The notes: a model not told the origin generated them from the letters alone. 62,035 bases of DNA from Bacteroidota bacterium (GCA_025354385.1 JANXMZ010000018.1:1-62035), one strand, 5' to 3'. Counted from the first letter of the stretch, positions 52,453-61,691 are shown. Numbers and translations are program-made.

Positions 52453-54783
52453 ATGAAAATTTCACTTAACTGGCTTAAAACCTTTGTTGATATTCAAAAA
52501 ACACCTGAAGAAATTGAACAGATTTTGACGGGTACTGGCTTAGAAGTAGAGCATTACGAAACTATTGCCTCTATTAAAGGGGGATTAAAGGGTTTAATTG
52601 TGGGTAAAATAATGACCTGTGAAAAACACCCGAATGCGGATAAATTAAATTTAACGACGGTGGATACTGGAAGTGGGGAATTGCTTTCCATAGTATGTGG
52701 TGCCCCTAATGTAGCCGCCGGTCAGAAAGTAATAGTAGCGCCCATAGGTACCATTATTTATCCTGCCAAAGGCGAACCTTTTACCATTCAAAAAGCCAAG
52801 ATAAGAGGCGAGATTAGTGAAGGGATGCTATGTGCCGAAGATGAAATTGGCCTTGGTGTTAGCCACGAAGGATTGTTGATTTTGCCAGAGGATTTAGCCA
52901 TTGGCTCTCTGCTCTCGGATTATTTTAAAGTAAGCAACGATGTTGTTTTCGAAATTGGTCTGACTGCCAATAGAGGCGATGCCGCCAGTCATTTAGGTGT
53001 TGCCAGAGAATTGGCTACAGTACTTAACATGCCTTTGAGTAAACCTGTTTTAAAAGTTTCAACTGTGCCCCAAATTGCCAATTTAAAAGTAAGTGTTGAA
53101 AATAGTGAAGATTGTGGCAGGTACAGCGGAATTGTAATGGAAGGAATAAAAGTAAAAGAAAGTCCAGAATGGTTGAAAGTGCAATTGAAAGCAATAGGAT
53201 TAAACAGTATTAATAATGTGGTTGATATTACTAATTTTGTGATGCACGAATTAGGACAACCGCTACATGCTTTTGATTATAGTGCCATAAAAGGGCAAGA
53301 GATTATTGTTAAACGCGCTAAGGAGAATGATAAATTTATTGCTCTAGACGGTAAGGAATATATTCTAAAAGGACATGAGCTAATGATTGCCAATGCAGAA
53401 AATAATATGTGTATGGCAGGGGTATACGGAGGCAAAGACAGTGGCGTGAATGCTAATACAAATTATGTGTTCATAGAGTCAGCTTATTTTAGTGCAGACA
53501 TTGTTCGTAAAAGTGCCAAGGCACATGGTATTAGTACCGATTCAAGTTTTAGATTCGAGCGTGGTACAGATCCCGAAATGACCATCATTGCTTTGCAAAG
53601 AGCAGTAGCATTAATCGAAGAACTGGCTGGAGGTAAAATAACTTCGGCTTATTTGGATGTTTATCCTACAATACTTCAGCCAAATGAAGTTGTTTTAAGA
53701 AAGGCAAGCATAAAGCGAGTAGTTGGTTTTGAGATACCAGATGCCAACGTAGAACAAATTTTGAAAGGACTTGAAATAGCGATAATTTCCAAAAGTGCAA
53801 ATGCCTGGCAATTGCAAGTGCCGCTTTTTAAAAGTGATGTCACCAGAGAAATTGATGTTATTGAGGAGCTAATACGCATCTATGGATTCAGTCATATTCC
53901 TTTGAACAAGCATATGACCTTGTCTTTGAATTATAAGTCGCAAGTAAATGAAAGATTATATGAGAATAAGGTCTCTGATTTTTTGAGGGGTATGGGTTTC
54001 TCTGAAATAATGACCAATTCATTAAGCAGTGATAAATTCTACGAAGAAAAGGAAAAGCTTATATACATGGCAAATCCTTTGAGTGCAGAGATGAATGTGA
54101 TGCGCAAAACCATGCTATATTCGGGATTGGAGGCTATTGCCTATAATAAAAATAGAAGGCAAAGCAACACTCTTTTTTACGAGTTTGGTAAAACCTATTT
54201 GCAAGCCAATGGACAGTATTTTGAAAAGGAAGAATTGGTAATTTTTGCATCGGGCCATCAAACTGAAGAAAGCTGGGAGCAAAAACAAAGACCTGTAGAT
54301 TATTATTTTTTAAAATCTGTGGTGAATAGAATTTGCTTGGCTATGGGAGGTGATTTAAAAAATGCGGATATTCGTATAGCAGATGCCAATGAGCTTTCAA
54401 AATTTGATATTAAAGACAATGTTTATTTTGCGACTATTAATTGGCAAAATTTGATAAATAAAGCAGCCAATAGAACTTTCAATTTAAAGGCGTTGCCGCA
54501 ATTTCCAGTGGTGCGCAGAGATTTGAGTTTGGTGGTTGAAAAAACGACTGAATTTAAGGCCATTCAATCACTTGTACAAAAATTGAATATTAAAAATATG
54601 ATGGGTATGAATGTGTTTGATGTTTATGAAGGCAAACCTCTCGATGAAAATCAAAAATCTATAAGTTTGAGTTTTGAATTATACGATGATGAGAAAACAA
54701 TGAACGAAAAAGAAATTGAAGCCATTATGCAAAAACTGATAAAGCAATTCGAAACACAATTGAACGCAGTAATTCGCAAATAG
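52453..54783 (+). CDS. pheT: Phenylalanine--tRNA ligase beta subunit
   Basis: PheT makes the alpha2beta2 enzyme that charges tRNAPhe and provides Tyr editing. The 776-residue length is normal. The N-terminal Myf/EMAP OB-fold tRNA-binding domain (about 40-150), B3/4 editing domain (about 210-385, DCGRYSGIVMEGIKVKESPEWLKVQL...), B5, the catalytic-like core, and the C-terminal FDX-ACB anticodon-binding domain (LPQFPVVRRDLSLVV to the end) are all present. A near-consensus promoter (TATCTTCG) lies eight bases before the ATG. The next gene begins directly at its stop codon. Confidence 0.97.
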   Translation: MKISLNWLKTFVDIQKTPEEIEQILTGTGLEVEHYETIASIKGGLKGLIVGKIMTCEKHPNADKLNLTTVDTGSGELLSIVCGAPNVAAGQKVIVAPIGTIIYPAKGEPFTIQKAKIRGEISEGMLCAEDEIGLGVSHEGLLILPEDLAIGSLLSDYFKVSNDVVFEIGLTANRGDAASHLGVARELATVLNMPLSKPVLKVSTVPQIANLKVSVENSEDCGRYSGIVMEGIKVKESPEWLKVQLKAIGLNSINNVVDITNFVMHELGQPLHAFDYSAIKGQEIIVKRAKENDKFIALDGKEYILKGHELMIANAENNMCMAGVYGGKDSGVNANTNYVFIESAYFSADIVRKSAKAHGISTDSSFRFERGTDPEMTIIALQRAVALIEELAGGKITSAYLDVYPTILQPNEVVLRKASIKRVVGFEIPDANVEQILKGLEIAIISKSANAWQLQVPLFKSDVTREIDVIEELIRIYGFSHIPLNKHMTLSLNYKSQVNERLYENKVSDFLRGMGFSEIMTNSLSSDKFYEEKEKLIYMANPLSAEMNVMRKTMLYSGLEAIAYNKNRRQSNTLFYEFGKTYLQANGQYFEKEELVIFASGHQTEESWEQKQRPVDYYFLKSVVNRICLAMGGDLKNADIRIADANELSKFDIKDNVYFATINWQNLINKAANRTFNLKALPQFPVVRRDLSLVVEKTTEFKAIQSLVQKLNIKNMMGMNVFDVYEGKPLDENQKSISLSFELYDDEKTMNEKEIEAIMQKLIKQFETQLNAVIRK

Positions 54784-55086
54784 ATGAAACAATTGCTGAA
54801 CAGATTGTCGAAGATTAAGGAGAAAATCAATGCATTGAAATTGCAGAATGATAAACTAGTACTCGAACAAAAAAAATCAGGAAGCAATATCGCGCGTTTG
54901 GAAAAGTTAATTGAAATTCAGAACAATTCTATAAGACACTTAGAGCAACAATTGAAAATAAAAAGAATCGCCAACCAACTTGAATCGGATACCATCCTCT
55001 CTCCAAATGAAAACAGAGAATTGAAGTATAAGATCAATGAAATAATTAAGGAAGTAGATAAAGTAATAGCACTCATACACGAATGA
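54784..55086 (+). CDS. Small coiled-coil protein downstream of pheT
   Basis: This 100-residue basic/acidic helical protein has a continuous coiled coil (about 3-65: IKEKINALKLQNDKLVLEQ, EKLIEIQNNSIRHLEQQLKI) and a second short helix. It starts at the base after the pheT stop and overlaps the next gene by four bases (ATGA), so the three genes form a translationally coupled unit. Coiled-coil proteins at this place in related genomes are sometimes followed by zapA. A ZapB-like division role is conceivable but not shown by the sequence. Confidence 0.7.
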   Translation: MKQLLNRLSKIKEKINALKLQNDKLVLEQKKSGSNIARLEKLIEIQNNSIRHLEQQLKIKRIANQLESDTILSPNENRELKYKINEIIKEVDKVIALIHE

Positions 55087-55562
55087 AAACATTTGAATCA
55101 TTTTCTCCTGAATCAAAAGTTTGGATATACCAAGCGTCAAGAGAATTTACTGTGGAAGAACATACCATATTGATGGGAAAACTCAGTCATTTTTGCAGAG
55201 ATTGGACCGCACATAACAAAGAATTAAAGGCCGATTTCGACCTTGTTTACGATAGGTTTATTACTTTGGTGGTAGACGAATCGCACAATACCGCAACGGG
55301 GTGCAGCATAGATAAAAGTGTTCAACTTTTAAAAGAAATAGGAACCCTGTTTGAGATGGATTTTTTTGATAAAATGCAGATAGCTTATATGCTAGATTAT
55401 GAATTCAAAATAAGTCCTTACGCACAATTAAAAAAATTGTATAAGGATGGTATAATTGATGAAAGCACTTTGTTCTTTGATACCAATATCCAAAACCTTG
55501 CAGAATACGATGACTTTGTAAAGCCATTGCAATCACATTGGTTGATGCAAAAAATAAAGTAG
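55083..55562 (+). CDS. Conserved Bacteroidota protein often mis-named ABC transporter ATPase
   Basis: This 159-residue soluble protein opens MKTFESFSPESKVWIYQASREFT and contains WTAHNKELKADFDLVYDRFITLVVDESHNTATGCSIDKSVQLL. I recognise the pattern (VWIYQ, AHxxxL, VDExxxxATGCSIDKS) as a Bacteroidota family frequently labelled ABC transporter ATPase. It has no Walker A, Walker B or signature motif, so that name is not justified. The gene is coupled to the coiled-coil gene and pheT. The function is unknown. Confidence 0.75.
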   Translation: MKTFESFSPESKVWIYQASREFTVEEHTILMGKLSHFCRDWTAHNKELKADFDLVYDRFITLVVDESHNTATGCSIDKSVQLLKEIGTLFEMDFFDKMQIAYMLDYEFKISPYAQLKKLYKDGIIDESTLFFDTNIQNLAEYDDFVKPLQSHWLMQKIK

Positions 55563-55568
55563 TTATAA

Positions 55569-55895
55569 CTATATATGACGAGCCTTAAAACGGGCTTTTA
55601 ATTCTTTCTCGTCGTCAAAAATCTCTAAAAAGTTAATGGCCTTACCAACTTTCTTAAATTGACTTCCTAATTTTAAACGATTTTTAGTGTTTTTATTTGA
55701 CGAGAAACCTTTGCTGATATTTGTACTTGATTCTGGTTGTTCCTGCATAGCAACACCTCTATCAAGAAGTTGGCAACTATGTTTAAATTCTTGCAAATGT
55801 TGATTAGCATTTTGAATGAGCATCCCATCCAATTGTTGGTTTTCTCCTTTTTGTGGTGTAACGCTCGTTAGTGAACTATTTTTCATACTTTCCAT
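55569..55895 (-). CDS. Short hypothetical protein
   Basis: This is a 108-residue hydrophilic protein, low in aromatics, with a Ser/Asn/Gln-rich N-terminal half and a Lys/Arg-rich second half (KKVGKAINFLEIFDDEKELKARFKARHI). There is no signal, membrane helix or known domain. It converges on the preceding gene with a six-base gap. A perfect minus-7 box 80 bases upstream supports transcription, but coding status is uncertain. Confidence 0.45.
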   Translation of the reverse strand: MESMKNSSLTSVTPQKGENQQLDGMLIQNANQHLQEFKHSCQLLDRGVAMQEQPESSTNISKGFSSNKNTKNRLKLGSQFKKVGKAINFLEIFDDEKELKARFKARHI

Positions 55896-55975
55896 AATTT
55901 TTTTATTTAAAGAATGTTTAATAATGGTTTGTTTTTTTTTAATAAATTAATACTATAAAAAACAATAGTGTTTAT

Positions 55976-55983
55976 CAAAAATA
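55976..55983 (-). promoter_or_regulatory. Minus-7 element (TATTTTTG) on the minus strand
   Basis: A perfect TAnnTTTG, 80 bases before the ATG of the hypothetical gene. The rest of the divergent gap to 56267 is AT-rich, with a possible plus-strand TATGTTTG at 56046-56053 for the OmpA-type gene. Confidence 0.45.
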
Positions 55984-56267
55984 GTATTTTTTACTCAGTT
56001 TGCAAATTTTTGGGGCTTTAAAAAGGTGAAAATAATATTGTAATTTATGTTTGTTTTATTTTAAGTTGCTGTAATTCAGATGTTAATAAATAGTTAAATA
56101 TTTGCATGGTAAGTGAAATTCAATGTATGTTTTTGTGCATTTTTTTAGCTTTTTAATGAAAATAACTTCAAAAGAGGCAATTTTTTTATTCTGTTTTCGT
56201 TTAATGTGTGTCGGGCTTCCTTTTTTTATTTCCGTTTACCTCTTTACCATTAAATAGTATAAAGCAT

Positions 56268-57683
56268 ATGAAAAAATTAATTTTAACCTTCTGTATGATG
56301 GGTTTTTTATTTACAAATTTAAAATCCCAATCTACCGTTTCTCAAACAGTTTATTTCGACTATGATCAATATAAACTGACGTCGGAAGCACAGCTTATCT
56401 TGAATCAATTGGCAGAGAAAATTAAAGCTGCAGAAGTGGTTAATATAAAAATAATTGGGCATACAGATTTGGATGGAGGTGAGGCCTACAATCAATCACT
56501 TTCACAAAATAGAGCTAACACCGTGTTGCAATATTTAACAGGGAAGGGCTGTATGCAGCAATTATTTGAAGTGAGTTATTTGGGAGAGGCACAGCCGGTA
56601 AAATTAGCGCAAGATGAATTAAGCAAACAATTGAACAGACGTGTTGAAATTATATACGAAATGAATGGTTTTGTAATTCCCAAAACCTTTAAAGTAGATT
56701 ATACCAATTTTAAAATCAATCCTGCGCGCGATACCATTGTAAAGGTTGATAAAAAAGGCACAACTATCCATATTCCAAAAAATGCTTTTACATGTAAAGG
56801 AGGCATTCAGTCAGGTGAACAAGTGAGTCTGCAATACCGAGAATATTGCAATTCTGCAGACATGGCATTCTCAGGTATTAAAATGACCTACCGAGAAAAG
56901 GGGGAATCCTATAATTTCAATAGTTCAGGGATGTTCGAGATAAAAGGTTCTGTGGGAAAAAAGGAGGCTCAAATTGCTGATGGTAAAACGTTAAAAGTAG
57001 ATTATGCATTGGCGAAACAAAATCCCGATATCAGTTTTTTTCAACTCAACTCTAAAACCAATGAGTGGAAAAAAGTTCAGGAGATAGAAAAAAATAATAA
57101 TGCGGCTGCCCCTCAACCAGTAAATGTTGAAGCGGATACTTCTTTTGTTTTTGAAGTCATCAATGGGCGTGCAGTGCTGATGGAAAATGGTGTTCAAATC
57201 GATAATTTGAAAGGTGGTGGAATTAACCAAGGCTTTGTTGTGCCCAAGATGTCTGGGACGTTATTGGCGGAAAATGTGAATGCAGGCCATACCTATCCAG
57301 ATATTGTTAAAGGACTTAATGTTGGTGAGTTTGGTGTTTACAATTGCGATCAAATTTATCGCATACCAAATTTGGTTTCCATAAAAGCGAGTTATTTTGA
57401 TGCCAATGGTAAAGAGATTAAAAATACTAAGGTTTTGTCATTAATAGATATGGATTATAACGGTGCTTTTAGTTTTAGTCCTGAACAATTTAATTGTAAT
57501 GCTTTGGGAAAAAATGCACTGGCGCTTTTTACAAAGTCAGGAGAATTGTATTTACTCAATCCAGATGAATATGCCAAAATAGGGGTCAATAAAAATGGTA
57601 CTTATAAATTTACAATGGTGAATATGACCAATGAGATTAAAAATTCTAAAGATTTAGCAACCTATTTGGGCATAAAATCATAA
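56268..57683 (+). CDS. Exported protein with N-terminal OmpA peptidoglycan-binding domain and a large unknown C-terminal part
   Basis: This 471-residue protein has a signal peptide (to about residue 20, TNLKSQ). An OmpA-like domain follows directly (about 22-130: VYFDYDQYKLTSEAQLILNQLA, IIGHTDLDGGEAYNQSLSQNRA, LNRRVEIIY). The D and R of the diaminopimelate-binding site (HTDxxG, NxxLSxxRA) are retained. About 340 further residues form a beta-rich region without a family I know (TTIHIPKNAFTCKGG, SLQYREYCNSADMAFSGI, ISFFQLN). OmpA domains usually sit at the C-terminus, so this order is unusual. The ATG at 56268 provides the signal peptide. Confidence 0.78.
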   Translation: MKKLILTFCMMGFLFTNLKSQSTVSQTVYFDYDQYKLTSEAQLILNQLAEKIKAAEVVNIKIIGHTDLDGGEAYNQSLSQNRANTVLQYLTGKGCMQQLFEVSYLGEAQPVKLAQDELSKQLNRRVEIIYEMNGFVIPKTFKVDYTNFKINPARDTIVKVDKKGTTIHIPKNAFTCKGGIQSGEQVSLQYREYCNSADMAFSGIKMTYREKGESYNFNSSGMFEIKGSVGKKEAQIADGKTLKVDYALAKQNPDISFFQLNSKTNEWKKVQEIEKNNNAAAPQPVNVEADTSFVFEVINGRAVLMENGVQIDNLKGGGINQGFVVPKMSGTLLAENVNAGHTYPDIVKGLNVGEFGVYNCDQIYRIPNLVSIKASYFDANGKEIKNTKVLSLIDMDYNGAFSFSPEQFNCNALGKNALALFTKSGELYLLNPDEYAKIGVNKNGTYKFTMVNMTNEIKNSKDLATYLGIKS

Positions 57684-57685
57684 AT

Positions 57686-58093
57686 TTATTTTCCTTTTTT
57701 GTGATGGAGGTCTCTGTCAATCTCAACGGCCTCTATCAAAAAAGAACGAAGCAAATCAAAATCGATGTTTTGCAAAGAATGAAAGTCTTTCCAATAAACA
57801 GATTTTCGGTTTTCTTTGCTCAGATAATCGCTTTCATCATTCAATAAATGGCCACTTGTAAATCCAAAACGTACCCCCTCGTATGTTTTATTTTTGCCCC
57901 ATAATATGGAGGAGGGCCATATGAAGCAGATATTTTTATAGCGTTTAAAGTATGGTACATTATAAGAGAGCTTTTCGCTTACATCTGGTATTGTATCTAA
58001 TACCATTGAACGCAGTGCTTTTACTATTATTAATTCTACCTCGGGTAAAAATTCTAAAAATTCATCTACAGATTTGAAATTCACCGTTTGCAT
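57686..58093 (-). CDS. DUF1801 domain protein
   Basis: This is a 135-residue YdhG-like DUF1801 protein. The conserved block is IPDVSEKLSYNVPYFKRYKNICFIWP (about 34-60). The family is cytosolic with a small alpha/beta fold; its function is not established. Starts at 58093 or 58108 are both plausible; an earlier TTG is unlikely. It sits at the end of a minus-strand run after a DinB gene and abuts the convergent OmpA-type gene by two bases. Confidence 0.8.
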   Translation of the reverse strand: MQTVNFKSVDEFLEFLPEVELIIVKALRSMVLDTIPDVSEKLSYNVPYFKRYKNICFIWPSSILWGKNKTYEGVRFGFTSGHLLNDESDYLSKENRKSVYWKDFHSLQNIDFDLLRSFLIEAVEIDRDLHHKKGK

Positions 58094-58127
58094 TTTGTAA
58101 CCTTTCATATAACCTATAACAAAAAAT

Positions 58128-58649
58128 TTAAGCAATTGCTAAATAACGACTTCTTAAAATATGCAAATGGTGGATGCTGTGTCCAATAATAATATACCCC
58201 AAGGCTCGTGCGGTAATTGGATAAGAAACGCCATCTGCCATAAAAGTATATTGGTCTTCTGTTAAATTCGTAAAAGAAAACACACTCAATTGTCGAACAG
58301 TTTTGAATAGCGTTATTAAATCTTCCATGCTTTTATTTTCAACATTTGAATATTGAACATAATGTTGGTCGTTTATTGGGTACAACGGTGTTTTGTCGTC
58401 ATGGCGAGAAGCAACAAATGCCCTGTATTGCATCACCCTCTCCACATCTATCATGTGCATGAATAGCTCTTTGATGGTCCATTTGCCATTCGCATAGCGG
58501 AAATGATGTCTATCGGCTGCTATGGCTTCAAAACATTCAATAATTTTAGTGGTATTTTGATGTAGTATTTCTATAAAACTGCCATCAGGTGCTAGGTCTA
58601 TATAGTTTTGAAAGTAAGGATTATATTCATTGGGTGAGGGGCGATTCAT
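58128..58649 (-). CDS. DinB-like four-helix-bundle protein
   Basis: This is a 173-residue member of the DinB/YfiT superfamily, a putative metal-dependent transferase or thiol-related enzyme. Metal-ligand His positions are apparent in MHMIDVERVMQYRA (about 64-77) and GHSIHHLHILR near the C-terminus. Bacteroidota relatives are linked by family knowledge to bacillithiol-like S-transferases. It stands directly upstream of the DUF1801 gene, and a second DinB-like gene lies about 690 bases away. Confidence 0.85.
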   Translation of the reverse strand: MNRPSPNEYNPYFQNYIDLAPDGSFIEILHQNTTKIIECFEAIAADRHHFRYANGKWTIKELFMHMIDVERVMQYRAFVASRHDDKTPLYPINDQHYVQYSNVENKSMEDLITLFKTVRQLSVFSFTNLTEDQYTFMADGVSYPITARALGYIIIGHSIHHLHILRSRYLAIA

Positions 58650-58698
58650 AAAGCGTATATTTAATAAAAATGGTCAATAAAGTTTACTATTTTTCTTG

Positions 58699-59286
58699 TT
58701 ATTTGTTTTTCCAGACTTTTGCTCTTTCTTCATAAACTTTTTTCCACAAGTCTTTGTTTTGCGGGTCAGCTTTCGCTTTTTCCCAAGCTTGCAAATATTC
58801 TGGGTAGTTGCGATATCTAAATATAATGATGGCACTATTTGAGATGGATAAAGAAATCAGTCCTAAAATACCCCAAATACCCACCCTTTGTATGATAGCC
58901 TTGTAATAAGAAGTTGGATTTTTAGCATTGTTATAAGATGATATAAGACCGAGGGTGCCCAATCCAATGAGCCCCACTGCTAAATATAAAGTAGCACCCA
59001 TCCAAATCATAGTTTTGAATAGAATACCTAAAATTGTAACAGCGAATACCCATCCTAGCATTCTGCTGTTTATCGATCTAATTTTAATACTGGTATTAAC
59101 AAGGTCTTTTTTGAAAATATTTTTGAAAGGAATATCATGGATTAAAAAAGTGCTAAAGCCAAAATAAAATACGCAAAGAAAACCACTGGAAATTATAAAT
59201 AAAAAATTGCCGCCAGAGACTAGTAGCATGCTCATGCAAAGACCAATTGCAAATAGGATACCGGCTATAATTTCTACTTTTTTCAT
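58699..59286 (-). CDS. Multi-pass membrane protein of unknown function
   Basis: This 195-residue protein has about five hydrophobic segments (about 5-23, 27-48, 76-93, 97-115, 132-155). A hydrophilic, lysine-rich tail follows (EYLQAWEKAKADPQNKDLWKKVYEERAKVWKNK). I do not recognise a family. A promoter box lies 13 bases before the ATG. Confidence 0.65.
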   Translation of the reverse strand: MKKVEIIAGILFAIGLCMSMLLVSGGNFLFIISSGFLCVFYFGFSTFLIHDIPFKNIFKKDLVNTSIKIRSINSRMLGWVFAVTILGILFKTMIWMGATLYLAVGLIGLGTLGLISSYNNAKNPTSYYKAIIQRVGIWGILGLISLSISNSAIIIFRYRNYPEYLQAWEKAKADPQNKDLWKKVYEERAKVWKNK

Positions 59287-59299
59287 AATACCTTAAGTA

Positions 59300-59307
59300 C
59301 AAATATA
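59300..59307 (-). promoter_or_regulatory. Minus-7 element (TATATTTG) on the minus strand
   Basis: A perfect TAnnTTTG, 13 bases before the ATG of the membrane-protein gene. Confidence 0.55.
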
Positions 59308-59340
59308 AGAGAATGTGATGTTATTGAAATAAGGAAATAT

Positions 59341-59808
59341 TTAACCTAATAACACTATTTTTTTTATGATAACTATCTGTCCGAGGTGGTAATGAGAATG
59401 TTCAATAATGCCGTGGATATTGTGATAATAATTGCCGTATTTTTCGTTGGTAAAATCGTTCCAAAAAATATGCTCGGGTAATTGTTCAATTAGGCTTGCA
59501 AAAGTTTCGGCATTGCTCCAAAATTGATTCAAAAAATGGTCCCAATGTTCTTGCGATGTAATGGGCGGATATTGGAAGCTGAGTTCGTCTTTAGCAATTA
59601 ATGGTTCGCCTTGCAATACTTTAAGCACTGCGCTGACATAATAATACAAATGATGGGCAAGGGTTGAAATGGTATTGAAGACATGTATCTTGGTATTGGC
59701 TTGTTGCCAAGTGAGGTCGCTCAAATGCGCTTTGAGATTGGAGGAGGTCCAGTTACCACCAAATTGAATCTCTCTAAAATGTTTGGCAATTTGTTGGGGA
59801 AGTGTCAT
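59341..59808 (-). CDS. DinB-like protein, second copy
   Basis: This is a 155-residue DinB-superfamily protein with likely metal-binding His in TLAHHLYYYVSA (about 49-60) and EHSHYHLGQIVIIKK (about 136-150). It has little similarity to the other DinB-like protein in this run beyond the fold motifs, so it is not a recent duplicate. The zinc-ribbon membrane gene lies 27 bases upstream, and they may be co-transcribed. Confidence 0.8.
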   Translation of the reverse strand: MTLPQQIAKHFREIQFGGNWTSSNLKAHLSDLTWQQANTKIHVFNTISTLAHHLYYYVSAVLKVLQGEPLIAKDELSFQYPPITSQEHWDHFLNQFWSNAETFASLIEQLPEHIFWNDFTNEKYGNYYHNIHGIIEHSHYHLGQIVIIKKIVLLG

Positions 59809-59835
59809 GGGTTATTGGCTTATTGCGGTTGGGTT

Positions 59836-60117
59836 TTATTGCGAGACCTTCGTTTCCTGATCTGTTTTCCCCGCTTCGTTCAAATGGCAAAGTCCACAAT
59901 ACTCTGACTCGTTTTCTAAATTGCCACACCATTTACAACCTTTCGGATTTCTTAAGGCCATGCCCGAAATGATAAAATAGCCAAAAAGCGGAGTCGCCAC
60001 AACACAGATGAGTAAAGCGAGATAAAAATTTATTTTTCTTTTCTGACTTTCCTGATGACACATCATTATAGCAATAAGGCAATAAATGCTTAAGAAAATA
60101 ATGGCGAGTATACTCAT
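59836..60117 (-). CDS. Small membrane protein with zinc-ribbon-like Cys pairs
   Basis: This is a 93-residue protein with two hydrophobic helices (about 2-19 and 31-52). A soluble tail follows, containing CKWCGN and YCGLCHLNEAG, two CxxC pairs about nine residues apart that could bind one zinc. The RNPKGCKWCGNLENESEYCGLC pattern is familiar from other Bacteroidota membrane proteins but has no assigned role. It is probably followed by the DinB-like gene in one unit. Confidence 0.65.
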   Translation of the reverse strand: MSILAIIFLSIYCLIAIMMCHQESQKRKINFYLALLICVVATPLFGYFIISGMALRNPKGCKWCGNLENESEYCGLCHLNEAGKTDQETKVSQ

Positions 60118-60215
60118 TTTAAATATGAGGAAAGTCGAATTATTTTTTCAACTTTCCCGACGCAATATAATTAAAAGTAGCAATTAGTCAACTTGCCTAA
60201 GTTCCTTGTGATATT

Positions 60216-61691
60216 TTATAATCTGAACAACATGGCAAATACAATACGGCCTTCCGTTTTTACCAAATCAGGGCGCCAGTTAGGGTCTAAAGCTGTTGTT
60301 GTGTATCCCGATTGCGAAGTTACCCCACCATGCCCCGCGAAGTATGGAACATTCGCATGCCTATATACCAATTCAAGTCGGTAGGTAATACTTTGATTGG
60401 GCATAAAATCGAAGTTGGTAGAGCAGTCCCAACCTTTGAAAATATCTCCAGGATTGGCACTAAAGGGAAATGCACCTTCTGTTTGTGTTGGATTATTGGG
60501 GTTGGGCAATGGACTTGCTTGGCCGGTAGGATAAAGCACCAAGTATCTTCCAGGGTTGGTCATAACACCACCACCGATGGTCCATGCTAACTTGTTTTTA
60601 CAAAACCATACACGGTTATAGAACATAATACTTGCAAAATATTGTGCTGGTCCTTGAATACTATCTCCATTCTTAAAGCCGTTCACTCCACCGCCTTTTT
60701 CGAAACCAATATCTCCCGTTAATGAAAAGGCCATCTTTGATATGCCATTGGCTGTTGGTTGGTTATAATAACGCGCTAAAAAGCTATTATCGCTGTGAAA
60801 TCTTTTTCGGGCAGGCAAACCAGCGGCATCTGTTCCAAAATAATCATTGCTTAGTAATTTAATATTGCTATTGGGGGTCCATGTAATATTACCACCTACT
60901 CCAGGCATTTTATTAAAGCGACCATAACTTTGCCACCCATTAATAAGCCAACCTTCAATTTTTAATTTACTACTTGGGTGCACTTGCACACGCAAGCCGT
61001 TGAAAAACCATGGTGTATTGTCTGATGTAAACGAAGCTTGGTATTCCCAATTCTCTGCTTGATAAAATGAGTTCAGGCCAATGTAAGACATGAACAAACC
61101 AGCGTCTATATTGATGCCATACCATTTATTGATATGATAACCTGCATATGCTTCGCTAATGTATCTATAAACATTGGCCAATTGGTATTGCCCTCGGTAA
61201 GGGCTGAAATCATTGCGTGGAACCACAACAGAGCGTGTGCCAAACTGGGTCATTACTCGGGCTCTCGCATTTTTATAATTAAAGTCACCACCAAAATGCA
61301 GTGCAGATAAAGTGATTTCATTGTTGCGTGCCAATGCTGTAGACCCTACCACAGTGTTGTCAATTGGGTTGTTGTTGGAGTGAGTATAATTCACATCTAT
61401 CATAACACTAGGTGTAAAGTATTTCATATCTTTCCAAATATTAACATCTCTTCTATCGCTGCCATTGGCCCAAGTCATATCAATATTCTCAAATGGTTCT
61501 CCTTGTTGTTTGTTAGGCGTTAGGGTATTCGCTGTTTTATCAGATTGCGAAAGATTGATTTGCTTTTTAAAACTATCTATCAATTCTTTTTTGATTTGTT
61601 CTATCAGCAATTGTTTTTCTGTGGAGCTCATTGTTTGTGATTGCATGATTGTGCTTATAAAAAGCATGGAAGTGATGATAATGTATTTCAT
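60216..61691 (-). CDS. BBP2-type outer-membrane porin
   Basis: This is a 491-residue barrel of the putative beta-barrel porin-2 (OmpL-like) family. A signal peptide (to about residue 19, MQSQ) and a short coiled-coil N-terminus (STEKQLLIEQIKKELIDSFK) precede the barrel. The barrel runs with typical strands (FHFGGDFNYKNARARVMTQFGTRS, RYISEAYAGYHINKWYGINIDAGLFMSYIG, YRLELVYRHANVPYFAGHGGV). The start overlaps the end of kup by four bases (ATGA), coupling the porin to a potassium transporter. Small-solute passage is inferred. Confidence 0.85.
   Translation of the reverse strand: MKYIIITSMLFISTIMQSQTMSSTEKQLLIEQIKKELIDSFKKQINLSQSDKTANTLTPNKQQGEPFENIDMTWANGSDRRDVNIWKDMKYFTPSVMIDVNYTHSNNNPIDNTVVGSTALARNNEITLSALHFGGDFNYKNARARVMTQFGTRSVVVPRNDFSPYRGQYQLANVYRYISEAYAGYHINKWYGINIDAGLFMSYIGLNSFYQAENWEYQASFTSDNTPWFFNGLRVQVHPSSKLKIEGWLINGWQSYGRFNKMPGVGGNITWTPNSNIKLLSNDYFGTDAAGLPARKRFHSDNSFLARYYNQPTANGISKMAFSLTGDIGFEKGGGVNGFKNGDSIQGPAQYFASIMFYNRVWFCKNKLAWTIGGGVMTNPGRYLVLYPTGQASPLPNPNNPTQTEGAFPFSANPGDIFKGWDCSTNFDFMPNQSITYRLELVYRHANVPYFAGHGGVTSQSGYTTTALDPNWRPDLVKTEGRIVFAMLFRL

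Noticed and set aside
55083..55562. ABC transporter ATPase
   Set aside because: The usual database label is not supported: no Walker A, Walker B or LSGGQ motif is present.
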